From assembly GCA_026706845.1 (NCBI GenBank), contig JAPOXY010000058.1, positions 1 to 49,937 of the forward strand: a stretch of 49,937 nt of DNA, read 5' to 3'. The notes below the pieces were generated by a model. The model searched no databases. It saw only the letters and a program-made list of their open reading frames with translations, and had not been told where the DNA came from. The position numbers and the translations under genes were made by a program. Positions 27,462 through 36,766 of this stretch are shown one piece after another; position 1 is the stretch's first letter, and every line of letters starts with the position of its first letter. The stretch comes from Gemmatimonadota bacterium. GTDB lineage: Bacteria > Latescibacterota > UBA2968.

Positions 27462-28817
27462 ATGTCGATGGACTATATATCTCTTTGCCGATGGCTGTGT
27501 ATCATCGGCCTTCTATTTCTTTTTTTTGCGCTCCCCAGAGCCTATTCCCGGTCTATTACACTTAAAGAGAGTTTGCAGCACGCGCTATCGCACAATGAAG
27601 ACCTGCTAATAGCGCGCGAAGATCTGGAAAAATCACGTCAACGGGTTCGCCATGCAGTAGCCGATGTTCTCCCTCAACTCGATATCACCATGCAGTACAC
27701 GCGCAACTGGTTGCTGCCCACCTTTTTCTTTGAAACATCGGCAGGCCAACAACAATTTACCGTAGGCGCGCACAACAATCTCATCGGCACGGTTGGCATT
27801 CGACAATCCATTTGGGGTGGGGGCAAATCTTTTTCAGCCATGCGCGCCGCGCGTCTGTTTCGACAATTTTCGACGGAAAAGGTGCGCGCTGCAAAGCAGC
27901 AATTACACACCCGGGTCGAAACGGCTTTTTACGACCTGCTATTGGCTGGAGAACTCGCGCGCGTCAGCAAATCTTCTGTAGCGCGCGCGCGTGCAAATTT
28001 CAAGCGCGTCGAAAAACTGCGCGAGGCAGGGCGCGTATCAGACTATGACTTGCTGCGCGCACAGGTACAGGTCGCCGAATTGCTAACAGACTCCATACGC
28101 ACGGAAAATGCGCGTGTATTGGCAGACCTCGCGTTCAAAAACCAGATCGGCATTGCCCCCAACGAATCCATTATACCTCGTGGGACTTTCCGCGAAAAAT
28201 CCCACCTTTTATCGACCAGTACAGAGACAGAACTAATTGATCTCTCAATGCAAAAGCATCCCATTATACGTCAGTACTCCCTCGAGGTCGAAATGCTCCA
28301 GCACGCAGAGACCATTGCCCAGTCAGAATCCCGTCCAACCATAGATTTAATTGTCAATGGACAGTGGCAGGCTCAAAAAAACGAATTTGATTTTGTAAAA
28401 GACGATTTTCATCAGAGCTGGTTTTCGGGTATCGCCATCAACATTCCCATTTTCGATGGCTTTCGCACAAATGCACAGGTTGCACAGGCCCGCACAGACA
28501 CGCGGCAAGCCGAACTGGTGCAAAAACAAACCGAGCGCGACATACGTTTCAACATCCTGCAAGCGCGACGCTCTTTTCTCGAGGTTCGCGCCAGAAAAAG
28601 CGCGCAGAGACAGGCCGTTGGCCTCGCCCGTCGAGGCCTGGAAATCGCGGAATCGCGTTATGAAAATGGCGTTGGCACCCAAATCGAAGTCATCGATGGA
28701 CAACTCACATTACAACGCGCCGAAGCCGAACTCGCGCGTGCAAAGCGGGACCTTGCAGTCGCCCTCGTGCATTTAGAACTCAATGCGGGCATTTTGGGTG
28801 AGGAGGATAAACCATGA
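27462..28817 (+). CDS. TolC-family outer-membrane efflux protein
   Basis: The 451-residue protein has an N-terminal signal (LCIIGLLFLFFALPRAYS), then two TolC repeats with long heptad-rich helices and strands, including ITLKESLQHALSHNEDLLIARE at the start and GLEIAESRYENGVGTQIEVIDGQ in the second repeat. It should form the trimeric outer-membrane channel of a tripartite efflux pump. It is the first gene of an operon in which the adaptor and the RND permease follow with 4-nt overlaps. There is no good ribosome site at the first ATG; a second ATG two codons later is equally possible. Confidence 0.92.
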   Translation: MSMDYISLCRWLCIIGLLFLFFALPRAYSRSITLKESLQHALSHNEDLLIAREDLEKSRQRVRHAVADVLPQLDITMQYTRNWLLPTFFFETSAGQQQFTVGAHNNLIGTVGIRQSIWGGGKSFSAMRAARLFRQFSTEKVRAAKQQLHTRVETAFYDLLLAGELARVSKSSVARARANFKRVEKLREAGRVSDYDLLRAQVQVAELLTDSIRTENARVLADLAFKNQIGIAPNESIIPRGTFREKSHLLSTSTETELIDLSMQKHPIIRQYSLEVEMLQHAETIAQSESRPTIDLIVNGQWQAQKNEFDFVKDDFHQSWFSGIAINIPIFDGFRTNAQVAQARTDTRQAELVQKQTERDIRFNILQARRSFLEVRARKSAQRQAVGLARRGLEIAESRYENGVGTQIEVIDGQLTLQRAEAELARAKRDLAVALVHLELNAGILGEEDKP

Positions 28818-29863
28818 GCTTGTACAGGCTTTTGATCCCCTGTCTTTTGATCGCGACCCATCTGGGCTGTGGCGACGAATCTTCGGCACAAAAAGAAATG
28901 CCATTAGAACGCACCACCAATGTATCTATATTTGTGCTCAAACCCGATTCGCTCGTCCAGTACAGCAGGCTGTCTGCCACAGTAAAAGCCTGGCGCGATG
29001 TGACCATTAATGCGCTCGAATCAGGTGAGGTCATCGGCACGTACAAAGATGTAGGCGATTACGTCAACCGCGGAGAGGCTCTCGCGCAACTCAACATGGA
29101 ACTTCTGCAAGCCGCATTGATCGAAGCCGAAGCCAATCTCAAATTTCAAGCCTACAATTACGAGCGCAGCAAACAACTCTTCTCTGAAGGATCGATTTCC
29201 GAACAGGCGTATTTTGCCACAGAATACGAATTCCAAAAAGCCAGATCAACGGCGCAGACCTTAAAGCATCGACTCTCTTATGGGCGGATACAAGCGCCTT
29301 TTTCGGGCCATATCGCAAAGCGATACATCTCACAGGGGCAACATATCGCGCGAGATGACGCAACATATCGCCTCGTACAAACGGATAGCCTGCGCGTTGT
29401 GGCCTGGGTATCCGAGAGCGAAATCATCGACTTTGCCGAAGGCAGTCTCGTCACCCTCACCCTCGACGCTCTACCGAACCAGACTTATGAGGGCACAATC
29501 GCCCATGTTGGCCCGGCAGCAGATACAGACCAGAGGGTTTTCCCCATTGAAATCCACCTGCCCAATCCAACAGGGCATATCCGCCCCGGCATGATCGGCA
29601 CGCTGAAAGCCAGGCGCCGCATTCACCGGCACGTCGTTGTCATTCCCCGCGAAGCCATTATCGAACGCGAAACCGGACCCGTGGCCTTTGTCGTGAAAAA
29701 CAACATAGCCCTTTTGCGTCCGCTCAGCCTGGGGCCATCAGAAGCCGAGCGCGTCGTCGTCCAAAAGGGGCTTGCCTTTGGCGACCAGATCATCGTCAAA
29801 GGCGGGCGAGACCTCATTGATGGTGACCGCGTGGCAATTAAATATGCGGAACCCCTCCCATGA
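28814..29863 (+). CDS. RND efflux periplasmic adaptor (membrane fusion protein)
   Basis: The 349-residue lipoprotein (lipobox HLGC, Cys19) has the HlyD/AcrA layout: barrel-sandwich half (VTINALESGEVIGTYKDVGDYVNRGEALAQL), a short helical hairpin, the second half (YGRIQAPFSGHIAKRYISQGQHI), a beta-barrel domain and a membrane-proximal domain (VVIPREAII onward). It links the inner-membrane permease to the TolC channel. The ATG overlaps the tolC-like stop by 4 nt and its own stop overlaps the permease start by 4 nt, so translation is coupled. Substrate cannot be inferred. Confidence 0.92.
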   Translation: MSLYRLLIPCLLIATHLGCGDESSAQKEMPLERTTNVSIFVLKPDSLVQYSRLSATVKAWRDVTINALESGEVIGTYKDVGDYVNRGEALAQLNMELLQAALIEAEANLKFQAYNYERSKQLFSEGSISEQAYFATEYEFQKARSTAQTLKHRLSYGRIQAPFSGHIAKRYISQGQHIARDDATYRLVQTDSLRVVAWVSESEIIDFAEGSLVTLTLDALPNQTYEGTIAHVGPAADTDQRVFPIEIHLPNPTGHIRPGMIGTLKARRRIHRHVVVIPREAIIERETGPVAFVVKNNIALLRPLSLGPSEAERVVVQKGLAFGDQIIVKGGRDLIDGDRVAIKYAEPLP

Positions 29864-32800
29864 CCATCACCGCGTACGCGCTCAAACATCGCATCACCGT
29901 TTACGTCTTTGTCGGCATCCTGATCATATCGGGCATCTCGGCTTATCTGTCGCTTCCCCGCGAAGCTGCGCCAGATATTACCATACCCCTTATCATCGTC
30001 AACACGCCGTATATCGGCGCCTCGCCCCAAGATGTTGAAAACCTCATCACCCGACCCCTGGAAAAAGAACTTCAATCCATTGAAAACGTCAAAGTAATCC
30101 GCTCGAGCTCGGTCGAAGGTGCTTCGTCAATCACAGTCGAATTTAATCCCAATGCCGACATTGACAATGCTCTTCAGCGCGTCAAAGACAAGGTCGATCT
30201 CGCCAAATCAGAATTACCCGATGATGCAGAAGACCCCGTGGTCCTCGAAGTCAACTTTTCCAATATCCCCATGATGATCGTCGCATTGTCAGGAGATTAT
30301 GGACTTATTCGGCTCAAAGAAATTGCCGAAGACTTCGCCGATCATATCGAAACCATTCCCGGCATTCTCGAAGTCCGCGTGGTGGGTGGTCTTGAACACG
30401 AAGTCAAAGTCGATGTCGATCCCGACCGCCTCATCGCCTACAAACTCGCCATCCAGGATGTAATAGAAGCGATTCAACGCGAAAATTTGACCCTTCCCGG
30501 CGGCAGTGTGGATATGGGCGCATACAAATACGCCGTACGCGTACCCGGCGAACTTGAGACCGTTCCTCAAATTGGCGACCTCCTCATCAAAGCCTCGCAA
30601 GGTCGCCCGATCTATATTCGCGATGTTGCCGATGTCGTATATGGCTTTAAGGACCGCACAAATTACGCCCGCCTCAACCACAAACCCAGTGTGAGCCTCG
30701 AAATTGTCAAACGCAGCGGTGAAAATCTAATCGCCATTGCCGATCAGATTAAAAGCGCACTCGACGATTTGAAACCCACCCTTCCCGCAGGCACACAAAT
30801 CACCATTTTAGGCGACCAGTCCGAAGACATTCGCATGATGGTCAAAGACCTCGAAAACAATATCGTATCCGGCCTCATCCTCGTCATTCTGGTGCTCCTC
30901 TTCTTCCTGGGCCTCCGCAATGCCTTTTTTGTCGGTATCGCCATTCCCCTCTCTATGCTCATTGCTTTTGTCATTATCTCCATTATGGGCATCACGCTCA
31001 ATATGATCGTTTTGTTTAGCCTGATCCTCGCACTCGGCATGCTCGTCGATAACGCCATCGTCATTGTCGAAAACATCTATCGCCATCGGCAAGAAGGCCA
31101 ATCTCCCATCCAGGGAGCGTTGGAAGGCACGGGAGAAGTTGCATGGCCTGTGATCACCTCAACACTGACGACATTATGTGCTTTTGCACCCATGATTGTC
31201 TGGCCCGGCATTATGGGCGAATTTATGAAATATTTGCCCATAACCCTGATCATAACCCTGTCTTCGTCCCTCTTTGTGGGCCTCGTCCTCAATCCCACAT
31301 TTTGTGCATCTTTCATGACGGTGCGGGGGACAGTCAAAGAAACATCACCCCGCCTTCAGCGCAGCCTCAACGCCTATCAGCGTCGCCTCGAACTGGCACT
31401 CAATTACCCGGGAATAACCCTCTCTCTTGCAGCGAGCACACTCATCCTCGTGATTGTGGCGTACTATTTCACAGGTCGAGGCATCGAATTCTTTCCCGAA
31501 ATTGAACCCAATACAGCCTATATAGACGTGCGTGCCCCATCTGGCACAAACCTCGAAACATCGGATCAACTGGCGCGCCAAATCGAATCCGTTCTCTCCG
31601 ATATTCCCGATGTTGAAACCTATGTCGCCAACGTAGGTGTCTCGGGCGGCGATGAATTTGCGTCTGGCGAAGGCGTTTCAAATGCCAGTCGCATTTCCGT
31701 TGATTTTGTCGATGAAAGCCTTCGGCAGCAATCCTCTTTTAAGACCATTGAGGAAATTCGCAACAAACTCAAAAATCTGACCGGCGCTGAAATTGAATTA
31801 TCCCAGGAGCGCGGCGGACCACCCGTAGGCCCGCCCATCAGCGTTGAGGTATCCGGCGAAAATTTCGAAATTTTGGGTCAACTATCCGCACGCATCAAAC
31901 GCATCGTGGCCGAAGTGCCCGGCGTTGTCGATCTCAAAGATGACTATGACCGGGGGCGTCCCGAAGTCCGCATCGTCGTAGATCGAGAAGCCGCTGCAAT
32001 AGCGGGCCTCAATACGCGCCTGATTGCCGCTACGGTGCGCTCGGCTGTTTACGGCTCAGAAGCATCTGAATATCGGCTGGGCGAAGACGAATACGATATT
32101 CGCGTGAGATTCAAATCCGACAAGCGCAACACCCTCGCCGACCTCGAACGCATCACCATTGAAAAAGATGGCAAAATCACGCCCATAAGCGCGGTTGCAC
32201 GCATAGAAACGGGTGGGGGATTTGGCAGCATCCGGCGCAAGGATCTCAAGCGCGTGATCTCCATCGAAGGCAAAGTGCAAGACCGCACATCTGATGCAGC
32301 CATGCGCGATGTGCAAGCAGCCCTATCAAATTTCCCCCTGCCACCGGGCTATCAGATCGCCTATTCCGGAGAAAATGAAGAACAGCAAAAAGCCACCGCC
32401 TTTCTTTCTAAAGCACTGCTCGTAGCATTGGCGGGCATCGCACTCATTCTGATTACGCAATTCAATTCCCTGGCTCTGCCCTTTACCATTCTCACATCCG
32501 TCATTTTGTCTATGATTGGCGTGTTGATCGGCCTGATAGTCACCGGAACCCCTTTTGGCATTCTCATGACGGGCATTGGCGTGATAAGCCTTGCGGGCGT
32601 GGTTGTCAACAACGCCATCGTTCTAATCGGCTATACCCTGCAATTGCGCCAGCGCGGCCTTTCAGCGCGCGAGGCAATCATACGCGCAGGCGTCGTGCGA
32701 TTTCGCCCCGTCATTCTCACAGCCATAACCACCATCCTGGGCCTATTACCCCTTGCCACGGGTATCAGTTTTGACTTTCTTTCCTTTTCATGGGAAATTG

Positions 32801-32976
32801 GGGGACGCAGCAGTCAATGGTGGGGGCCAATGGGCGTAGCTGTCATCTTTGGTCTCGCATTTGCCACTGCCCTCACACTGGTCGTTGTACCTGTTCTAAT
32901 CAGCCTTATCTGGCGATGGTTTGGCGCGCCAAAAATTGAATCAACACCCACATATCGCCACACCGCCGCAGATTGA
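29860..32976 (+). CDS. RND-family efflux permease (AcrB/HAE type)
   Basis: The 1038-residue protein is a proton-driven inner-membrane transporter. It shows the two-fold RND layout with TM1 near residue 12, a large periplasmic loop (GASPQDVENLITRPLEKEL near 50), TM2-6 (SGLILVILVLLFFLGLR), the TM4 motif LALGMLVDNAIVIVENIYRH with the proton-relay Asp, a second loop from about 550, and TM8-12 with GVVVNNAIVLIGY. In TM10 the relay is less polar than in AcrB. Sequence fits HAE1-like pumps that export hydrophobic compounds or lipids rather than metal pumps of the CusA type. It ends the three-gene pump operon; a small membrane protein gene follows 25 nt later. Confidence 0.93.
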   Translation: MTITAYALKHRITVYVFVGILIISGISAYLSLPREAAPDITIPLIIVNTPYIGASPQDVENLITRPLEKELQSIENVKVIRSSSVEGASSITVEFNPNADIDNALQRVKDKVDLAKSELPDDAEDPVVLEVNFSNIPMMIVALSGDYGLIRLKEIAEDFADHIETIPGILEVRVVGGLEHEVKVDVDPDRLIAYKLAIQDVIEAIQRENLTLPGGSVDMGAYKYAVRVPGELETVPQIGDLLIKASQGRPIYIRDVADVVYGFKDRTNYARLNHKPSVSLEIVKRSGENLIAIADQIKSALDDLKPTLPAGTQITILGDQSEDIRMMVKDLENNIVSGLILVILVLLFFLGLRNAFFVGIAIPLSMLIAFVIISIMGITLNMIVLFSLILALGMLVDNAIVIVENIYRHRQEGQSPIQGALEGTGEVAWPVITSTLTTLCAFAPMIVWPGIMGEFMKYLPITLIITLSSSLFVGLVLNPTFCASFMTVRGTVKETSPRLQRSLNAYQRRLELALNYPGITLSLAASTLILVIVAYYFTGRGIEFFPEIEPNTAYIDVRAPSGTNLETSDQLARQIESVLSDIPDVETYVANVGVSGGDEFASGEGVSNASRISVDFVDESLRQQSSFKTIEEIRNKLKNLTGAEIELSQERGGPPVGPPISVEVSGENFEILGQLSARIKRIVAEVPGVVDLKDDYDRGRPEVRIVVDREAAAIAGLNTRLIAATVRSAVYGSEASEYRLGEDEYDIRVRFKSDKRNTLADLERITIEKDGKITPISAVARIETGGGFGSIRRKDLKRVISIEGKVQDRTSDAAMRDVQAALSNFPLPPGYQIAYSGENEEQQKATAFLSKALLVALAGIALILITQFNSLALPFTILTSVILSMIGVLIGLIVTGTPFGILMTGIGVISLAGVVVNNAIVLIGYTLQLRQRGLSAREAIIRAGVVRFRPVILTAITTILGLLPLATGISFDFLSFSWEIGGRSSQWWGPMGVAVIFGLAFATALTLVVVPVLISLIWRWFGAPKIESTPTYRHTAAD

Positions 32977-33001
32977 GCCATTAAGGCTCCTGGAGACACC
33001 C

Positions 33002-33175
33002 ATGTTGCTTCGTATATTTCTCATCGCCCTTATCCTGGTCTTGTTTTTTCGTTTTGTCGGTCGCCTATTTCGCGCCATACTCCTGCGCCCAAGCCCAACT
33101 GAAGCATCGAAAAAAAAACCACGGCGCGACATTGACGATTCACAAATTCAAGACGCGGACTTTAAAGACCTTTAG
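33002..33175 (+). CDS. Small single-pass membrane protein, 57 aa
   Basis: The ATG at 33002 with GGAG 8 nt upstream is preferred; the frame is open 27 codons further upstream, overlapping the RND gene end, without a signal. The product has one membrane helix (MLLRIFLIALILVLFFRFVG), a basic juxtamembrane stretch (SKKKPRRD) and an acidic tail (DDSQIQDADFKDL). It lies between the pump operon and holA, 18 nt before the latter, and is probably co-transcribed. I do not know a function; the acidic end resembles small single-pass proteins of unknown role in other phyla. Confidence 0.65.
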   Translation: MLLRIFLIALILVLFFRFVGRLFRAILLRPSPTEASKKKPRRDIDDSQIQDADFKDL

Positions 33176-33193
33176 ACGCCTCGGATAACACAG

Positions 33194-34219
33194 ATGGCTA
33201 CCCGACGCCCTCGCAAAACTGGCCCATCGCCAGCTCAAATCCTCGATGCCGTAAAAAAAGGCGATGCCTCATCTCTATACTATTTCTACGGGGAAGAAGA
33301 CTTTCAACGCGATCAACTTCTCAACGCCCTCGTTGAAACCCTCATTGAGCCTGCAGCGCGCCCCTTTAATCTCGACATCTATCGCGCCGAAGACCTCGAT
33401 ATTTCGCAGCTCATTGCACAAGCACTCACCTTTCCTATGATGGCGCAACGCCGCCTGATCGTCCTCAAAAACGCCGACCGCTTACCCGATTCAGCCACCC
33501 CTGAACTCTTGCCCCTCATCGAATCTCCACCCGAAACAACGACCATAATCATCACAGCCGCCAAACCCGATGGGCGCAAAAAACTATTTGCCGAACTCAG
33601 AAAACGCGCGACTGCAATCGAATTTCACCCACCCTACGACAATGAGATCCCGGCCTGGATACAGACACATGTCAAAACCCTGGGCAGACAAATCGCGCCC
33701 GACGCGGCTCACCTGCTCCACATGAGCATCGGATCAAATCTGCGCGAATTGAACGGCGAAATCGAAAAACTCTTTATCGCTACCCCATCCAATCCAATCG
33801 CGCGCGAAGACGTCGCCCAGGTGATCGACAACACGCGGGGGATCACGGTTTTTGAACTCGCCGACGCACTCGGGCACCGTCAGCTGAACAAAGCACAGAT
33901 CCTCATTGGACGGCTCTGCGAACAGGGAGAACATCCTGCCGGCACAATCGCGCTACTCGTCCGTCACTTTGGGATTTTGCGGCGCGCGCGATGGATATCG
34001 GGCCAACGCCTACCCAGAAATGCAATCGCTTCACGCCTCAAAGTACCCGCTTTTTTTCTCAACAACTATCTCGATCAGGCCCGTCTATTCGACGAACGAG
34101 CACTCTGGAATGCCCATGATGCCCTTCTCGATGCAGACAACCGCCTCAAATCCAGTGGCGGGACACCGCACGAAATACTCGCCCATCTGGCCTATCGAAT
34201 CTGCCGTGCATCCCCTTGA
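33194..34219 (+). CDS. holA: DNA polymerase III subunit delta
   Basis: HolA opens the sliding clamp as part of the clamp loader. The 341-residue protein has the delta layout: SLYYFYGEEDFQRDQLL near residue 26, ALTFPMMAQRRLIVLKNADRLP (Walker-B region, degenerate as expected for delta), GSNLRELNGEIEKL, and the C-terminal collar helices with LLVRHFGILRRARW and YLDQARLF. Length is typical. It follows the 57-aa membrane protein gene on the same strand and precedes trxA, which has its own promoter. Confidence 0.92.
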   Translation: MATRRPRKTGPSPAQILDAVKKGDASSLYYFYGEEDFQRDQLLNALVETLIEPAARPFNLDIYRAEDLDISQLIAQALTFPMMAQRRLIVLKNADRLPDSATPELLPLIESPPETTTIIITAAKPDGRKKLFAELRKRATAIEFHPPYDNEIPAWIQTHVKTLGRQIAPDAAHLLHMSIGSNLRELNGEIEKLFIATPSNPIAREDVAQVIDNTRGITVFELADALGHRQLNKAQILIGRLCEQGEHPAGTIALLVRHFGILRRARWISGQRLPRNAIASRLKVPAFFLNNYLDQARLFDERALWNAHDALLDADNRLKSSGGTPHEILAHLAYRICRASP

Positions 34220-34244
34220 CAACCCCGTAAAAATCTGGTAGTTT
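34216..34244 (+). promoter_or_regulatory. Sigma-70-type promoter of trxA
   Basis: TTGACA at 34216-34221 and TAGTTT at 34239-34244 are separated by 17 nt, about 47 nt before the trxA start. The -35 element overlaps the holA stop codon region. Confidence 0.7.
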
Positions 34245-34290
34245 AGCACACTCTCATCAGAACAAAACCCAACCCGAAAGGAGTCTCAAA

Positions 34291-34617
34291 GTGGGAAGTC
34301 CATTGAATGTTACAGATGAAAATTTCCAGACAGAAGTTGTCGATTCCGATCTTCCGGTACTCGTAGATTTTTGGGCAACATGGTGCGGTCCGTGCCGGAT
34401 GATTGCCCCCAGCATTGAAGAACTCGCGCGTGAATACGATGGTCGCGTTAAAATCTGCAAAGTCGATGTAGATCACGCCCAGCAAACAGCACAGGGATTT
34501 GGCATTCGCAGCATCCCCACATTACTCATCTTTAAGGACGGCAAACAGGCAGATCAGCTTATCGGCGCTGTCCCCAAAAGCGCGATAGAAGACAAACTCA
34601 AAGCCGTACTCGCTTAA
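34291..34617 (+). CDS. trxA: Thioredoxin
   Basis: The 108-residue protein is a classic cytoplasmic thioredoxin with VLVDFWATWCGPCRMIAP (redox Cys32 and Cys35), the KVDVDHAQ strand, the cis-proline segment RSIPTL and KDGKQADQLIGAVPK. It reduces disulfides in ribonucleotide reductase, PAPS reductase and other targets. The start is GTG at 34291, supported by GAAAGGAG 7 nt upstream. It has its own promoter and terminator and so is probably a single-gene transcript. Confidence 0.96.
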   Translation: MGSPLNVTDENFQTEVVDSDLPVLVDFWATWCGPCRMIAPSIEELAREYDGRVKICKVDVDHAQQTAQGFGIRSIPTLLIFKDGKQADQLIGAVPKSAIEDKLKAVLA

Positions 34618-34624
34618 AACACAA

Positions 34625-34655
34625 AAGCCGAAGACAGTGTCTCCGGCTTCTTTTT
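34625..34655 (+). terminator. Intrinsic terminator of trxA
   Basis: The stem AAGCCGAAG/CTCCGGCTT (one mismatch) with a short loop is followed by CTTTTT, 7 nt after the trxA stop. Confidence 0.8.
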
Positions 34656-34658
34656 AAG

Positions 34659-34703
34659 AAAAAATAAAGCCCGATATCTTTTTATACCGGGCTTTTGTTT
34701 TTT
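34659..34703 (-). terminator. Terminator-like hairpin facing the radical SAM gene
   Basis: The stem AAAGCCCGATAT/ATACCGGGCTTT (one mismatch) is flanked by T-rich sequence on both strands. It lies 14 nt after the leftward radical SAM stop and probably ends that gene, while also backing up the trxA terminator. Confidence 0.7.
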
Positions 34704-34716
34704 ATCGCAGCGCGTC

Positions 34717-36552
34717 CTACCGCGCAGGTTGCAAACTGCTTTGTGTGGGATATGATTCGAGAATTGCATCAATCTCTTGTTGAAAACGCTCGAGAGGTTC
34801 TGCAACCTGATGGCGAAATTCCTTGCGGATCAACCCACAGTATTCCTGAGCTGCCTTCAACATCACCTCGGCGTTGTGTTGCAAAGTGCGATAATCGTCC
34901 TGAAAATGATCAAATCGCCCGTGCAGGGCGTGCATCAACTTGCTCGCGTAATCACTGACACTCACCTCTTTATATCCCTCGCTAAATCGCTTCAGGTGAT
35001 CCAGCGCCTCATCCAAAAATGTCTGCACCTCATCAACCTGCAGCGCGTCGCGCGTGGTGAGAATCAAATGGCGGCCATGAATGGACATGCGTATGGCATC
35101 CCCAAAATCGCGGGGATGATGCAGAAGCATATGGGCCATAAACTTCCAGAACGTCCACCGATAATACCCGACCACCCCTTGATGCCAAAAAGAGCGAAGA
35201 CCAGCCCTGAGTTCCGTCCAGCCAATTGGCATTGACGGAATTGCCCTGCGCGTGCGATGTGCATAATGCGTGCGGCAGCGCTCAAAGAAAATCTCTGGAC
35301 TATTCAGCGTTTCGAGGACCTTGCGATGGCGCGCCAGCAATTCGTCGGGATCGATGAGGGGCTCATAACTCAACTGCCGACTAAAAATACCCGAATCACC
35401 CGTATATTTTACGTCTTCGCGCAGGCGACCCAACCGCTTGTAGCGCTTGTAATCGGGTGTGTCGCGCAGCACGCCCAAAACCCCCACCATAGCCACAGGA
35501 ATACCCGCTTCCCTGATAAACGCAATCATGAGATCGGCAATATCATCTGGATCTGTATCCAGGCCCATGATAAAACCAGCCTGAACTTCCATGCCGTATT
35601 CTTGCAGAATCTTAACCTTGTCCAACAAAGGCGTATCGCCCTGCAGATTCTTTTGCGCGCCCATAAACTTCAGGCTTTCTTTCACTGGCGATTCAATACC
35701 CGCAAAAATTTTATCAAATCCAGCGAGGTACATCGCCTCTAACAACGCGGGATCATCGCTCACGCGAATGCTGGCCTGTGTAAAGAGTTGGAAAGGATAC
35801 CCACGTTCTCTTTGCCAGGGAACCACCTCTTCTTCCAGTGTTTCTCGAATCTCTTCTCGGTTGCCAACAAAATTGTCATCAACCGCCATAACCGAGCCGC
35901 GCCAGCCTCTATCGTAAAGCGCGTCCAGTTCCTGAACCACGCGGCTGCTATTTTTCAAACGCGTTATCTTGCCGTAAAGCGCGGGAATATTGCAAAATGT
36001 GCAACTTTCGGGACAACCCCTTGTAATCTGAATCACCATCACAGTATAATCGTCAAAATTGATCAGATCCCAGCGCGGAAGCGGTGTTGTTGTGAGGCTT
36101 TGAAACTCACCTCGCCGATCAATGTACTCTCGCCCCCCCTGGTAAGGCTCGGATACCAATCGATCGACCACATCCATAAAGCCATTTTCTGCCTCGCCCA
36201 GATAAAAGACCGCATCGCCCTCAATATCTTCACAATACTGCGTGGGCAATGGACCGCCATTGAGCACGGGCACGCCTGCGGCATTGCACTGGGCAATAAT
36301 TTCTTCGAGAGAATGCCAGTGGATAATCATCGACGATGTAATCACAACATCTGCCCAATCCAGATCTTCATCTGTCAATGGATGCACATTCACATCCACC
36401 ACGCGCAAACTATAGTGCTCGGGCATCATACCGGCAATCGTCAACAACCCCAAAGGCGGAAAAGCCGACTTCTTTCCGACCATCCTCAAAGCCTCATCAA
36501 AACTCCAGAACGTCACCGGATTTTTTGGATATACAAGCAACGCGTTGGGCAT
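34717..36552 (-). CDS. B12-binding radical SAM protein (HpnP/DUF4070-like)
   Basis: The 611-residue protein begins with a cobalamin-binding Rossmann domain (FWSFDEALRMVGKKSAFPPL, VVDVNVHPLTDEDLDWADV), followed by a radical SAM domain with the 4Fe-4S motif RGCPESCTFCNIP (Cys180, 184, 187) and a DUF4070-like part (EVQAGFIMGLDTDPDD, then the MLLHHPRDFGDAIRM region). This class B architecture includes the hopanoid C-2 methylase HpnP and uncharacterised methylases. The last 100 or so residues are a charged helical extension that I do not place. No hopanoid genes are in the window, so the substrate is open. An upstream AAAGGA-like site precedes the ATG. It stands alone on this strand. Confidence 0.85.
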   Translation of the reverse strand: MPNALLVYPKNPVTFWSFDEALRMVGKKSAFPPLGLLTIAGMMPEHYSLRVVDVNVHPLTDEDLDWADVVITSSMIIHWHSLEEIIAQCNAAGVPVLNGGPLPTQYCEDIEGDAVFYLGEAENGFMDVVDRLVSEPYQGGREYIDRRGEFQSLTTTPLPRWDLINFDDYTVMVIQITRGCPESCTFCNIPALYGKITRLKNSSRVVQELDALYDRGWRGSVMAVDDNFVGNREEIRETLEEEVVPWQRERGYPFQLFTQASIRVSDDPALLEAMYLAGFDKIFAGIESPVKESLKFMGAQKNLQGDTPLLDKVKILQEYGMEVQAGFIMGLDTDPDDIADLMIAFIREAGIPVAMVGVLGVLRDTPDYKRYKRLGRLREDVKYTGDSGIFSRQLSYEPLIDPDELLARHRKVLETLNSPEIFFERCRTHYAHRTRRAIPSMPIGWTELRAGLRSFWHQGVVGYYRWTFWKFMAHMLLHHPRDFGDAIRMSIHGRHLILTTRDALQVDEVQTFLDEALDHLKRFSEGYKEVSVSDYASKLMHALHGRFDHFQDDYRTLQHNAEVMLKAAQEYCGLIRKEFRHQVAEPLERFQQEIDAILESYPTQSSLQPAR

Positions 36553-36766
36553 ACAGCTATCCTTTCAGAAAATGAAAACAAAGAACTTCTAATCACTCCA
36601 ATATACTACATTTTTTTCGTAACTCATAGAAAAAACGAGGGCATCCAGATTGGAAAAAAACTGATACCTCGGACCATCGCGAACAATAAACCTTGATTTA
36701 CACCGCAATTTGAGATAATTTTTCTGTACCTATCCATGGAGACAATAGCCGGGCAAGGAGGCTAAC

